In this document: positions 48,599 through 60,369 of the stretch, one piece after another
How the letters are laid out: every line of letters begins with the position of its first letter
Position numbering within the stretch: the stretch's first letter is position 1
Source of the DNA: Xanthoparmelia taractica
Lineage: Eukaryota; Ascomycota; Lecanoromycetes; Lecanorales; Parmeliaceae
Length of the DNA stretch: 64,000 nucleotides
Direction of reading: 5' to 3'
Assembly: GCA_033085395.1 (NCBI GenBank)
Contig: JANQBS010000064.1
Location: 62,001 to 126,000 of the forward strand
Notes under the pieces: generated by a model
Databases searched by the model: none
What the model was told of the DNA's origin: nothing
What the model saw: the letters and a program-made list of their open reading frames with translations, nothing else
Position numbers and translations under genes: made by a program

Positions 48599-51031
48599 TT
48601 AGGTACCGTCGCCGCCAGCTTCAATAACCTCTCTTTTCTTCCCCCTTCCATGGACGCCTCCATTTTGCCTTTCGGCACCCTCTAGCTGACATTCCTCTCC
48701 TACATCTAGCATGGGTCCTTTGGCCTGCCTATCCCCATTCTTGATTCCCCGACCATTCCACGCACCGCCTTCACCTCTACTATTGGTGGCAACGAGCTCA
48801 CCAGCAAAAGCCATATTCCCAATCCCTCGAGACGTTGAAGATTGCTTCAACTTCGAAGGCGAACGGCTGTTGGGATCTCGTTGCACGGTTCTGGATCGAC
48901 CAACGCTGGGCCCATCTCCGGCCCCGCTTGTAGATCTCCGCCTTGTGGTGGAAGGTGGAATCGTGATGGCAGCCTCTGGTGTGTTAGCTACCTCAACCAA
49001 GCCCCCAACAGGTATTTGCTCGAGTGTGACGCCTCTACCCTTCCTTGCATGCTGCGGTGGCTCCCGGTACTGAGGAGTCAGGTCGATCAAAGGCTTGAGT
49101 TTTGGATGTTGTGATAGCGTTCGATGCGAGTGGTTGACGGGGTTGGAATCTGACATCGCCGCGGGTCGAGCTGACCCGGCGTTTTGTACCTTCTCGCGCT
49201 CTCGTTGAACTTTCTGGCGTTGGGTATAAGTCCTACCGAGCAATCCTGTCGCCGCGAAGGGCTCAGGCTCTTCTGACGGCATAGTCTCCGTAAATGATGG
49301 GCCGTGTTGTTTCCAAGCAGCTAAATCAGCACCCTTAGTGAGTTTCTTGGACTCTGATGGGTGCGGTTTACTTCGACTGCGGAACGGGAAATCATCGAAA
49401 GGGTCTTCGGCTACATTGTGCCTAGAGTTGGGTTGTTTGATAAGAACGAGGTGCTCTGTGTCATGGCTGACCAAGGCCGAGTTTCCTTTCGTGCTTATGC
49501 CCTGGGATGACGGCTCTGGTGGTTTGACCTGGCTCTCTGATTTCGATGATCCGGTATTCGAACCCTTTTCAAGCTCCACTTTCATGGATACCCTCTTCGG
49601 TCCCTGTGGAACTTCTTTCCCCTCGCCCATCACATTGACCAGGTACCAACTTCTCCATTCTAGGACAGCTTTATACCAAGTTGCAGCCAACGTCCTATCG
49701 CTTGTTGAAAAGAAATGTACAAAGTTGGCTGTACTTAAGAACATAGTGGACTTCTGCTGGCTTTTCACAGCGAAACATATCTTTCTTGGTGGTCTGATAC
49801 TCTTCGCCGACTGCCGTGCCGTCGGAATATAAATATCGAAGTCAGACATGTGACATATATTAGCAGTTTCGCCACCTTCTCTCTTGGCTACGAGCATCTG
49901 TCCATCTGAGCGTAGCGTGACCCACCGTTTATCCCAATGGCCAGGCCTTTGAGAATAATGGATATATACCAATGTGTCTACGGGCTGAGAGGTCGAGACG
50001 GAATGGAGGTCCAGTAAATCCTCCCCGCCAACTGTAGGAGACGGCTTAATTACCAAGGCGTTTTGCATGTCATTGTCCCAGGAATTCAGGACATCACGCA
50101 CATGCTCATACCTCCTAAGCGGGCGCTCGAGTCCTAACTGTTTGAATGACTCGAGCAGAACTGTACCATTCGGATCAATAGACCCTGCCAACTGATCGGC
50201 AGCGGAGCGAATAATCTCCAAAGGTGTCGTTGACGGCGTTACAGGAAGGCATATTAGGTTCTGGTCAAACATGACTTTGACCCTGCGCTCTCCAGCATTA
50301 ACCGCCGACACAGGTGCATCGAAAGCAGGTTTAGCAATGGTTTGAGGAGATTCAATCGTGATAGGCGCTGAGATCGTTCTCTTGAGGTCCTCCCTATCTT
50401 TGCGCAAACGTTTTCCATTCGAGTTCCCAGCAATACGGTGCGTAAGGCCTCTTCTGGGCAATGCAAGTGATCCGATGGTCGCAGCTGTTGCTTCCTTGTC
50501 GGACGAACGCAAATCCGGGCCCAGATTGGGAGAATGCTGCTCAAGGAGGGATGCTACCTTTTGCCTCGGTGCTGTGTCTTGGTCCACTTCTTTGTCAGGC
50601 TCTGCCTCTGCGCCGTATCCTCTGTGCGGAGAGGATTGCTGGTAGCCTTGCAGAACCTGTGATTGTGAAACAAGCTCATCCTGTAACTGTGTACGACTCC
50701 TTCGCTTTCTCGGATCCCCACGTTCCAGGGCCATAGACGCGTCAGATCTTGGGGCATCAATTGCACTATCGCGGTGACTCTGCATAGTTTCATGACGCGA
50801 TGGCTGTACCTTAGGCCCTTCTCTATCTTCCCTATCGCTTTGAGGCCTTGGTTCGCGTGAATGGTAAGTAATGTTGTGCGATCGCTGAAGCTGTTCTGCG
50901 CTGAAGCTCAAGGGTTCTGACTGTTTGGTAAGAGGTTTTTGCGGACGTGGACCTTTGTATCGAGACAAGCTTCTTGTTATGGTCCGCTCCGCAGGCAGCG
51001 AAGAGGGTACTGACGGGGACAGGGGAGGCAT
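48599..51031 (-). CDS. RA-PH domain adaptor protein (MRL-like arrangement)
   Basis: A single exon codes for 810 aa. Residues 1-245 are disordered and Ser/Arg/Gln-rich. A Ras-association-like domain spans about 249-330 (RRVKVMFDQNLICLPVTPST ... LERPLRRYEHVRDVLNSW). A PH domain spans about 352-465 (VYIHYSQRPGHWDKRWVTLR ... TWYKAVLEWRSWYLV, with the closing helix Trp). The remaining 345 residues are disordered, basic and proline-containing. RA followed directly by PH is the arrangement of the animal MIG-10/RIAM/lamellipodin adaptors and of fungal PH proteins that link small GTPases to membranes. A role in polarity is inference. No GAP or GEF domain is present. The start at 51,029-51,031 is the first ATG of the frame. 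Confidence 0.8.
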   Translation of the reverse strand: MPPLSPSVPSSLPAERTITRSLSRYKGPRPQKPLTKQSEPLSFSAEQLQRSHNITYHSREPRPQSDREDREGPKVQPSRHETMQSHRDSAIDAPRSDASMALERGDPRKRRSRTQLQDELVSQSQVLQGYQQSSPHRGYGAEAEPDKEVDQDTAPRQKVASLLEQHSPNLGPDLRSSDKEATAATIGSLALPRRGLTHRIAGNSNGKRLRKDREDLKRTISAPITIESPQTIAKPAFDAPVSAVNAGERRVKVMFDQNLICLPVTPSTTPLEIIRSAADQLAGSIDPNGTVLLESFKQLGLERPLRRYEHVRDVLNSWDNDMQNALVIKPSPTVGGEDLLDLHSVSTSQPVDTLVYIHYSQRPGHWDKRWVTLRSDGQMLVAKREGGETANICHMSDFDIYIPTARQSAKSIRPPRKICFAVKSQQKSTMFLSTANFVHFFSTSDRTLAATWYKAVLEWRSWYLVNVMGEGKEVPQGPKRVSMKVELEKGSNTGSSKSESQVKPPEPSSQGISTKGNSALVSHDTEHLVLIKQPNSRHNVAEDPFDDFPFRSRSKPHPSESKKLTKGADLAAWKQHGPSFTETMPSEEPEPFAATGLLGRTYTQRQKVQREREKVQNAGSARPAAMSDSNPVNHSHRTLSQHPKLKPLIDLTPQYREPPQHARKGRGVTLEQIPVGGLVEVANTPEAAITIPPSTTRRRSTSGAGDGPSVGRSRTVQRDPNSRSPSKLKQSSTSRGIGNMAFAGELVATNSRGEGGAWNGRGIKNGDRQAKGPMLDVGEECQLEGAERQNGGVHGRGKKREVIEAGGDGT

Positions 51032-51646
51032 GTTTGTGATCGTAGTGTTGATTGTGGTTGTGGTTGTGGTTGTGGTCGTGGTCGTGTCACACAGTGCTAT
51101 TAGCAGCTCCGATGGAATTAAGGGTATAATTCCTCCTCTTTTTTCGCTTGTAATTGTTGCGGCGCAGGATGCCTCGTTTGCTTGGTAAAGCTTGAGACGG
51201 TAATGAAAGATGCATCTGCAGGATTGCGGTATGGTTGTGTCGGTCCTACCAACAGATGCCCGTTAGGATTTACCTTGACAGGCAACTTCCCATCATTAGT
51301 AGTACAAATGCTCGGTATATAGTGGTTGAGCGTTTCGGAATTTGCACTGTATAAGATGTCTTCCTCTATCATAGGACTATCGGAAGTAAGAGACTCTCTC
51401 ATCGTACTGCAGGCAGGTGATATTTGTTGAGCAGTTTGAAAACACAGCTCACGTACCAATACTGAGAGCAAGACCAACCTGGAGGCTGGAGCTAGTCGGT
51501 CGGCGCCTGATGGCGCTAATCGGCAATTTTCAATACCGTCCCTTTTCAGTTCGGTACTTATGTTACCAAACCACGATAACCACTCACTTCTTGCTCGCCA
51601 GCTTAAATCTCATCTCCTCTCGAACTCCTTTTGTTTTGGGTTCATT
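51032..51646. promoter_or_regulatory. divergent promoter region of RA-PH and SNW genes
   Basis: 615 bp shared by two divergent genes. A hexanucleotide repeat (TGTGGT type, 51,053-51,086) lies within 60 bp of the RA-PH start codon, probably in its 5' leader. The 119-codon minus open stretch at 51,118-51,477 shows no known domain. Confidence 0.55.
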
Positions 51647-53506
51647 ATGACATCTCTTGCAACTTCATTGGCCAAGGCTTTGCCCAAACCAATATACACT
51701 GGCGAACATGAGGAATTACCCAGTCCGTCAAGAGGTCCAAGAGTCCTCGGTATCGGATCATTAGAAGAGACACAGGTTGTCTTTAAGGTGAGCTCATGCC
51801 TGCCGGGAACAGCAGCGATTATCTGTGTCACGACTGATTGCATCCTAGCGCAGTAGGCCTCCAGCATACGGGTCCAGAGCCGGATGGCGTCCACGGTCAG
51901 CGGACGATTACGGCGATGGCGGGGCATTTCCGGAAATTCCAGTGGCTCAGTACCCTCTCGACATGGGCAGAAAGTCTTCTTCGTTATCAAATGCTTTGGC
52001 TGTGCAGGTAGATGCGCGGGGTAAGGTCAAATACGACGCTATTGCTCGGCAAGGCCATAATGACAAGCGGATTGTCCACACCAGCTTTCAGGACCTCATC
52101 CCGCTAAGGCAAAGAGCGGATGCTGGGGAGATATCTTTGGATCGGCCGTCGGAAGAACAGATCGCTGCGCAGACGGAGAAGACCAAGGATGCTTTGACGA
52201 AACTGGTTTCCGGAGCTGTAGCTGCGCAGAAGCCAAAGAACGTCAAGGGTATCTCTCGGAACGACCCCACATACGTCCGCTATACCCCGGCGAATCAAAT
52301 GGGAGATGTTACCCGGAAGAATGATAGGATCATGAAGATCGTAGAAAGGCAGCAAGATCCGATGGAGCCCCCAAAATTCAAGTAAGTCTACGTTCTGGAG
52401 TCTTGCATTCTTCGCAACAGAGAATGCTGACCGCGACACCTTTCAGACACAAGAAGATTCCCAGGGGCCCTCCATCCCCGCCGCCACCAGTCATGCACTC
52501 GCCACCGCGCAAACTCACTGCAGAGGATCAGGAAGCGTGGAAGATCCCTCCTCCCGTTTCGAACTGGAAAAACCCCAAGGGATACACTGTGCCATTGGAC
52601 AAGCGCTTAGCGGCGGACGGTCGCGGTCTACAGGATGTTACGATAAACGACAAGTTCGCACAGTTTGCAGAAGCTCTGTTCACTGCGGATCGTCATGCTA
52701 GGGAGGAGGTGAAGCAGCGCGCAGCCATGCAGCAGAAGGTCGCAGAAAGGGAACGGATGGAGAAAGAAGACCAATTACGCATGCTCGCACAAAAAGCCCG
52801 CGAGGAACGATCGATGGCTGGAAGACGGACATCCCACGCAAAATCCTCCCTGGGCAGTAGAAGTCGATCATCTTCCCGAAGTCCTCCAGATAGCGAGGAC
52901 GAAGCTACGAGGGAACGAGAACAAATGCGGCGGGAGAGGAGGCAAGAGAACGAGAAACAGTTCCGCCAGTCGCGTATGGGCACGGAACGCCGAGTCCAGA
53001 TGTTAGCAAGGGAGCAAAATAGGGACATTTCCGAAAAGGTGGCTTTAGGCCTAGCCAAGCCTACACAATCAGCGGGATCCATGTGGGATTCGCGTCTCTT
53101 CAACCAGACCAGTGGATTTGATACAGGATTCAACGAAGACCAAGCCTATGACAAGCCTCTTTTCGCCGCTCAAGACGCCATCAGCAGTATATACAGGCCT
53201 CGTGCAGATGTGGATGAAGAAAACGACGAGGAACTTGGGGGAAAGGAGTATGACAAGATTGCGAAAAGCAATCGGTTCGAAGTGCTAGGGAAAGCAAAGG
53301 AGGGTTTCAAGGGCGCAGCTGATGCGGAGGTGCGAGATGGTCCGGTTCAATTCGAGAAGGATCTTTCCAATACCGCAGATCCATTTCACATTGATGAAAT
53401 GATAAGAGATGTGACGGGAGGCGCAGGCGGGAACAAGCGGTTTGGGGTACAGGAGACGGAGGAGAGGGCGCCGAAGCGGGCGAGAGTGGACGATGACGAT
53501 CGATGA
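51647..53506 (+). CDS. prp45: SNW/SKIP-domain splicing factor Prp45
   Basis: Model: join(51647..51787, 51849..52381, 52447..53506), 577 aa. Prp45/SKIP is a scaffold of the activated spliceosome (NineTeen-related) needed for the second step of splicing. The sequence shows the N-terminal PPAYGSRAGWRPRSADDYGD and VAQYPLDMGRK blocks, a long helical linker, and the SNW core (YVRYTPANQ, then KIPRGPPSPPPPVMHSPPRK, IPPPVSNWKNPKGYTVPLDK with the SNWKN signature, and RGLQDVTINDKFAQFAEALF). The acidic/basic coiled region and DPFHIDE near the C-terminus follow. Intron 1 (61 bp) ends at CATCCTAG; the nearer GCGCAG acceptor would create a stop. Intron 2 is 65 bp. Confidence 0.95.
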
Positions 53507-53675
53507 AAGCTCCTTTGTCTTTTTTCTTCTTTCATTTTTCTTCTTCTATTTAAAAAAAAACAACGTCAAGCATAAAGGAAGCTGCTATCCTATGTCGGGA
53601 ACAATGGTGCCAATAACCATGTCTATGCCTCAGGAGACGACGAGGTTCAACTTGAAACATCATTTTCGTGCGATC

Positions 53676-56597
53676 CTAGTCAATCTCGCCACTGTAGCCG
53701 TCTAGGCCGGTCCATTCGTCCTCCGTGTCCTTGTCCATCAAATCATCTACAGCGCCGTTGCCATTCACCATCAACGGCATCCCCTTTGGCCCGTGACCCA
53801 CTTCTGCGGGAAGCAACGGCTGTGCGAGCAAATAATCTAGCACGTAAGCGTTATCATCCGCTAGCCTAGTCAGGTCCCTTTGGATTTTCACGATGGCCTT
53901 ATATACGGTCCTTAGTTCGGAGGCGAACGAGGTAACGTGATCTGTCAGGTAAGGACCGTGTGCGTGTAACAGAGCCTCAATCCATCGGAGATTGAACTCG
54001 AGGTGAGGACTTTCATCGGTAGCTTGGGCAACAAAACGCAGGAGTTGCGCCAGGTATACGATCGGCAATTCTTTGACAAGATGAGTGACACCAGTCACAG
54101 GAATTGCTTCATAGACTCGTCGAAGTAACAAAAACTCGTTGAGCCGGAAAGCCATGATGAGGGCGAGAAGAAAGTCTTTCTCCTTGATGGCTTGCAGAGT
54201 GGAAGCCGGGGTGATGTCGAGCTCAAGATCGAAAGGATCGAATTGGATGGCGTTATCTAGCGAATAGACAAGAAGGCCCTCAGTCGATGCAGCGCAAAAA
54301 GCTCTGCCTGTCGGGGAGAACGCAACTGCTGGTACGCGCACTTCTGGCAGCGTCCGCCGAATAGAAAGGTCACCACGGGTAGCGCCAGGTAATGTACGGT
54401 CGATGCGGTCTTCGAGGTCCGAAGCCTCACCCTGCTCATCTATCAGGCCTCTGGGACCAGCTTCGGTGAGGTTGCGGCTGTTTAAGAATTCTTGAGTGCC
54501 CTCCAACGACAAGTTGACTGAAACGGTGAATTTCTTGATGAGTGTGCCGGATTGGACGTCGTAGAGACATATGTACTTGGAGTTTCCGCCTGCGATAACG
54601 CAGCCACCATCAGTACTGTAGGCTATACAGTTGAAAGACTTTGTCCCCGCGACGTTGGCTGCGGTTCGTCGATCCGAAATCTTCCGACCACCAGTGACAT
54701 CACGACGACCATCCACGCCAGCTTCTTGACTGGCTTCAGAGACAGACCAGAATGTGAGCTGGCCGTCCAAAGTTGAAACGGCTAGCTGTTTCGAATCTGG
54801 ACGGAATGCAACATGAAGGACGTCGGCTTGTAGCTGTATAGGTTCACTGGTCTGGATTCGACCAAATATACTCCAAATTCGGACGGTGTGGTCCCAACTC
54901 CCACTTGCAATGATGTCGGCGGAAGGCGCAAATGCTAAAGATGCGACTGGGCCCTCATGCCCGGACAGCTGATCGAGTAGTTGGCCCGTCTGAACGGACC
55001 AAATATGAATGTCAAAAGAGTCCAAAGATCCCGCGCATACAACTTCCCCACTGGGGTTCACCGCGACAGAAGAGAACGACAATCGGGTAGGTGCAGTGAA
55101 TGTTTTGAAGTTCCGGTATCTTATCAGATCCCACGCCCTAATTGAGCCATCAAGGCTTGAGGTGAAGAGAACGTTCCCCCTCTTCGCAAACTCGCAGGCA
55201 GTTACGCCGCTCGAATGCTCGGTGAACGTGACGATACAGAAACCTGATTGTGTGTCCCAGACCTTGACCTTACCGTCATCCGCCGTCGTAATGATACGTT
55301 GGCCATCTGGAGAGTAGACCAGAGCATTGATGGAGTCGAAGTGACCTTGCTGCTTCAGGATGTAAGACTCCGATTGCCACTCCCAAACGAGAAGCTGGCC
55401 AAGTTTCGAAGCACCAAATGCCAGCCATTCCCCTGAGTTGTTCACAGTCACAAAGTTTATCTCATTCTGAGATATGCTACGGAAGAATCGTTAGTCTTTG
55501 TGTTCAAAGAAACCAACATCGTGGGATTGCACCTCAAGGTATGTATCATGTGGAAATCCGGGAGCTCATACAATCCAAACAAGCCGTTGGAAAAGCCGGT
55601 CACAAGGAGATTGGTTTCAGCATGGTATGCAGCACATTTGACTTTCGCATTGTTCTGCATACAATAATGTCGTTGTGCTATTCTCCACCCCAGCGGGCCT
55701 TCATCATCTGCGCGGGCATCGACGTCCACGTTTACAGCTGGCCTGTGCGAGTAGTTCCATCTAAATAGCGCACCGTCTTGGCTGATTGTGTAAATCTGAC
55801 TTGATCTCAGGGTTAATCCCAGCGCCGACAGGTGTTTCCGCTCACCTGTTCCTGATCACTTGAGAACCAGGCACCCAGAACGCCCTCTCGATGGCCTGCC
55901 AGGGCGGTAGGGATAAAGCCATCCTCCGGATCAAGGCTCCATATTCGAGCTGTGAGGTCCTTTGCGGAACTCAGAAAGAAGCGAGAGTCGCTCGACCACT
56001 CTATGCTCCGCACAATATCATAGTGCCCAGCATGGACCCTATGCCGAACAAAAGGTGCATACTCAAGACCTTCATCTGTACTCGCATCCGGCGTCGAAGG
56101 CGTTTTCCATACTTCGACAAATCTCCCGGTACCAGCGGCGAAATGATGACCGGAAGGTGAGAAGGCTAGAGCGGCGACAGGCGCTTTGAAGGAGAAGTGG
56201 TGGAGGGCAAGCCGTCGAGGGAAGTTGGCGAGAACGGCCCCCCCGTCTTCGTCGACGGAGAGGAGCAGGTTTCCGTGTGGGTTGAGCGCTAAGCGGGTGA
56301 TATTTCGGCGATGCGAAAAGGGGAGAGTGTAGGACTTATTACTGATGATATCTGTCTTAGTGGTTACGCCTTTACCGAACGCTAGAACGGCCGGGTCACG
56401 TACTTGATCAGGTCGAATACACTGATGCGATTACCAACGGGCGAAAGTAGACAGCTTCCATCCGGAGTGAAAAGGATGTTCCCTTTGCAGTAGACTGTGC
56501 CCAGCAGGTTAGAGAACTGTTGCCAAGCCTTAGTTTTTGCAAAACGTCTGAAGAGAGTGGACGGATAGGGCAAGGATACCTTGAATTCAGTCTTCAT
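53676..56597 (-). CDS. pwp2: U3 snoRNP / SSU processome protein Pwp2 (Utp1)
   Basis: Model: complement(join(53676..55476, 55533..55795, 55846..56341, 56404..56516, 56580..56597)), 896 aa. Pwp2 is a UTP-B subunit that binds early 18S pre-rRNA in the nucleolus. The N-terminus (MKTEFK-FSNLLGTVYCKGN, FTPDGSCLLSPVGNRISVFD) is diagnostic. WD40 repeats fill about residues 10-640 with many GH...WD spacings (GHYDIVRSIEWSSDSRFFLS, LTARIWSLDPE, GHEGPVASLAFAPSADIIAS). The C-terminal helical Utp12 domain follows (FRLNEFLLLRRVYEAI, YLAQLLRFVA, LRWIEALLHAHG), ending in an acidic EDEWTGLDGY tail. Four introns of 63, 62, 50 and 56 bp all rejoin in frame. The first, after six codons, is a multiple of three with no stop and looks coding. 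Exon 1 is only 18 nt. Confidence 0.93.
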
Positions 56598-56930
56598 ACC
56601 GGCTATCCAAGAGATATCCTGTAGTCTTCAGGGACAGAAGGGCAACGGGGGACGCATATGCATCGTGCACTGCTTTGCACGCGCATAAATTCATATCCAA
56701 CTGCAAGGCTCGGACCGTGACACTAGTACTAGAATGATTTAGCCGCAAAATGTTGTCCCTTTTTCCCTTAACGGATCTTGTTTTGGTCAGTGGTGAATGG
56801 ACTTTTCATTCAACCAACTCTCTAATCACCTCTTCCATTTGCAAGACACAGATATATTACCGCTGGTTCACCAGGGCAGTTACTTTCTCCAGTACGAATC
56901 ACCGCGGTACTCTACAAGTCGAGCTTCAAT
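56598..56930. promoter_or_regulatory. 333-bp divergent promoter of pwp2 and the septin gene
   Basis: Only 333 bp separate the two start codons, so promoters and 5' leaders must overlap or adjoin. I see no strong TATA box. Confidence 0.55.
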
Positions 56931-58422
56931 ATGGCGCCAGCAATGTCTGAAGCCGCTTCGCCAATCGGCATTGCCAATGTCAGTCTGTTCTCATGTGCCT
57001 CAAAGGAACCTGCTAAACATGTGCCGTTGGGTCTAGCTTCCGAATCAGAGGTATAAACCTTGGACACGTCCAAGAAGCACAACCCAGCCTCGACTAATTG
57101 GGGTACAGGCACAAAATCGTTGCTAAACGTGGAGCTGCATTCACCATCATGGTATTTCCACACGTTGCCAATGACTTCCTTGAACAGACTCATGTGTCCC
57201 AGGTGGCAGGTGAATCAGGCCTCGGAAAGACAACCTTCATCAATACCTTATTCTCGACAACTATCAAGAACTACGCAGACCATCGGCGCCGCCATGCGAA
57301 GCAAGTAGACAAGACTGTTGAGATTGAGATTACCAAGGCCGAATTGGAAGAGAAATTCTTCAAGGGTATGATCTTCCATCTGCTTGAGATGACTGGAATG
57401 CCTAATCTAATCACGGCATCGGACAGTCCGTTTGACGGTCATTGACACTCCTGGCTTCGGCGACTACGTCAACAACCGCGACTCGTGGATGCCCATCATA
57501 GAGTTTTTGGACGATCAACATGAGTCGTACATGTTGCAAGAACAACAACCACGCCGAGCCGACAGGATCGACCTCCGTGTCCATGCCTGCCTTTACTTCA
57601 TCAGACCGACCGGCCATACTTTAAAGCCTTTGGATATTGAGGTCATGAAACGGTTGAGCTCCAGGGTCAATCTCGTTCCTGTCATAGCCAAAGCCGATAC
57701 CCTGAGCCCGGCAGATCTGGCTACATTCAAGCGAAGAGTACGCCTCATAAGGCTTCACATTGCTCACTCCAGCTGACGCAGATTTGTAGATCCGAGCTGT
57801 TGTTGAAGCACAAGGAATCAAGATATATCAACCTCCATTAGAAGAAGATGACGAAGCCGCCGCCCACCACGCTCGGGCTTTGACGGAGGCCATGCCCTTC
57901 GCTGTCATTGGATCTGAGAAGGATGTAAAGACCCAGGACGGGCGGGTCCTGAAAGGCCGTCAATACTCTTGGGGTGTCGCAGAAGTTGAAAATGAAGACC
58001 ATTGCGATTTCAAGAAGCTGCGGTCAATCCTCATTAGAACTCACATGTTGGATCTTATCCACACCACGGAAGAGATGCACTATGAAGCGTACCGTGCCCA
58101 GCAGATGGAGACGAGGAAGTTTGGCGAAGCTCGACCGAGGAAGCTTGACAACCCCAAGTTCAAAGAGGAGGAAGAGAGCCTGCGTAAGAGGTTTACAGAG
58201 CAGGTGAAGGTGGAGGAGAATCGATTCAGAGCATGGGAACAGAAGTTGATCTCTGAGCGTGACCGCCTAAACAAGGATCTCGAGAGCACACATGCAGCGT
58301 AAGTGTTTCCCGCCACTAATGTGTTTCTGAAGCTTGCGCTCATGAACTGCAGTATTAAGCAGTTGGAGATGGAACTGGAGCAAATGCAAGGCAGTGTTCA
58401 GCGAAGCCACGGACGTCGTTAG
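56931..58422 (+). CDS. cdc12: septin, Cdc12/AspC type
   Basis: Model: join(56931..56978, 57037..57050, 57109..57151, 57203..57365, 57427..57737, 57790..58298, 58353..58422), 385 aa. Septins are GTP-binding proteins that polymerise at septation sites and hyphal tips. G1 is GESGLGKT (38-45), G3 is DTPGFGD (about 96-102) and G4 is AKAD (about 185). The septin unique element includes WGVAEVENEDHCDFKKLR. The polybasic stretch before the G domain is HKIVAKRG. A C-terminal coiled coil (about 300-375) follows. IGIANLPNQRHKIVAKRG and the length point to the Cdc12 group rather than Cdc3, Cdc10 or Cdc11. Exon 2 is a 14-nt micro-exon coding LPNQ-R. All six introns are 51-61 bp. pwp2 is divergent 333 bp upstream. 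Confidence 0.93.
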
Positions 58423-58962
58423 AAGCTATTCCGGCCTGCAACCAAATCGGATAGCGAAGTTCTTCGGCTTGCATTATGTCGGGCCCGCCTTTCATTCGAG
58501 AACTTGCAGAAAGCTATGAGCGGTAGTACCAGGCGTTCCATTCTTCGACTTTCTCCGGTGAAGTCTATATGTTTGCTGTCTAGCGAGGTTAAGCTCTTCC
58601 GTCCAACTACTAGTACCCATGTAATGCCCTTGCGAGGTGAGAACCCAGAATACATAAACTATCCGATTACTGCGGTTGATCAACGTTGGGTCGGTATGTC
58701 CCTGGAAGGTCTGGGCGTTCAACCTGCGAAGAACGCGGTAACCGTCATCTTCTGGAGAGCGATCAGCAGCAAATCATTAGTCTGACCAGTGTTCCTCCGG
58801 GGGCTCTTTGAAATTCCCTGGCGTGTCCCAAATCCTTTTGACGTGCAGGGTGATTGGTGATGGTAAGAATTTCGTAGCGTTGTTGCATTCGTAGAGTGAG
58901 CTCCGCAACCGCAAACCAACCCGAGATTTCCATGACAATAATTTACCACTATCAAACATGTG
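58423..58962. other. intergenic, septin to WD40 gene
   Basis: 540 bp holding the septin 3' end and the promoter of the next gene. Short open stretches on both strands have no domain. Confidence 0.6.
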
Positions 58963-60048
58963 ATGATATTTCCCAACCGCCTAGCAACGACGCTCTCAGG
59001 GCATTCAGGCGCAATCCACGCCGTGGTGTACAGCCACGGGACTGGTCAATACGTGAGATCTCCCAAGTTTTCCCTCTACGGAACTAATACTTTGTTTCCC
59101 ATAGATCCTCACAGGCTCCAGTGACCGCTCGGTCCACCTCTACAACCCTTCCAAAGCCGCCAGCTCCTCTCCAAAATCAGGCCTCATTCAGGCCTATTCC
59201 GCCCACGGCTACGAAGTCCTTGATCTCGCCGTTACAGACGATAATGCCCGGTTCGCCAGCGTTGGCGGCGACAAACAAGTCTTTTTCTGGGATGTAGCCA
59301 CAGCTCGAACACTGCGACGATGGACTGGGCACTTCGGTCGCGTCAATTGTGTGGGCTTTGGCGGGGAAGATGGTAGTGTGGTCATCAGCGGAAGCTATGA
59401 TGCTACTGTCAGGTTGTGGGACTGCAAGAGCCAGAGCACGAAGCCCATACAGGTTCTCGAGGAGGCCAAGGATAGTGTAAGTAGTTTGCATGTGGTTGGG
59501 CATGAGATCGTGACGGGGAGCGTTGACGGGAGGATGAGGGTCTATGATGTGAGGATGGGAATGCTATTCGTGGATGTCATCGGCTGTATGTACTCTCTAC
59601 CCACTCAATCTTGCATCTCTAATAGGAGATTGCTTGCAGACTCTATCACATCTGTCCAACAAACGCGAGATGGAAACGCGGTGTTGGTTTCTACGCTTGA
59701 CTCGACCGTTAGACTCATGGATAAAAGCAATGGGCAGCTGTTGCAAAAGTACAGAGGGCATACAAACAAGGACTATCGGATCAGATCTTGCCTGGGCATG
59801 GCGGACTCCGCGGTGATGAGTGGAAGTGAGGATGGTAAATTGTATGCTTGGGACTTATTGGAGGGAAAGGTGATCGAGAAACTGGAGGCGCATGGCGGGA
59901 AGGTGGCAAGCGCTGTAGCTTGTAATGGGGTAAGAAAGGAATGGGCTAGTGCCGGTGTCGATGGTAAGTGCCTACGCCTTTATGACCGATGTAGATGCAG
60001 GCTGAGAGTCCAAAAGGCACCGTCAGTATTTGGGCCATGCCAGAGTGA
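58963..60048 (+). CDS. WD40-repeat protein, Wdr83/Morg1 type
   Basis: Model: join(58963..59052, 59105..59585, 59640..59963, 60017..60048), 308 aa. Seven WD40 repeats occupy the whole protein, starting LSGHSGAIHAVVYSHGTGQY-ILTGSSDRSVHLYNP, then DKQVFFWDVATARTLRRWTGH, GSYDATVRLWDCKSQS, GSVDGRMRVYDVR, STLDSTVRLMDKSNG and SEDGKLYAWDLLEGKVIEKL, closing with DGTVSIWAMPE. This matches Wdr83/Morg1, which is a spliceosomal component and a MAPK-module scaffold in animals. The fungal role is inferred to be in splicing. Intron 2 is 54 bp, a multiple of three and stop-free, so a naive model keeps 18 false residues. The last exon is only 32 nt and completes blade seven. Confidence 0.9.
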
Positions 60049-60369
60049 TACTGCCTCACTTGGAGCTGAGGAGTTGGCGAAGGACCGGTGGGCTACTGAC
60101 CCTTTACACATGCGATCCTTGTGAAGTGCGCCCCGGTTAAGGGACTGCCTGGAATACCGGAGGAGGCGTAAGCGATGCTGCTGTTCTATTTCCTACATCC
60201 TAGATGATATGTAGGCCGCCCGGTCTCAAGTCCCCGTGTCTTGCTGTTCCACCGATTGTCCGGCTCAGTAGGGTCGTCATCTTTGGGCCATCCTTTGGCA
60301 TCATGTCCGTTTCGCTTATGCAACGCAGTATCTGAGGCTTTTTGGTTCTCAATGGTCTGAGTCCATCCA
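60049..60369. other. convergent 3' intergenic region
   Basis: 321 bp between converging genes. No feature recognised. Confidence 0.6.

Noticed and set aside
51118..51477. 119-codon minus-strand frame upstream of the RA-PH gene
   Set aside because: No known motif. It lies in the shared promoter region and cannot be joined convincingly to the RA-PH exon.
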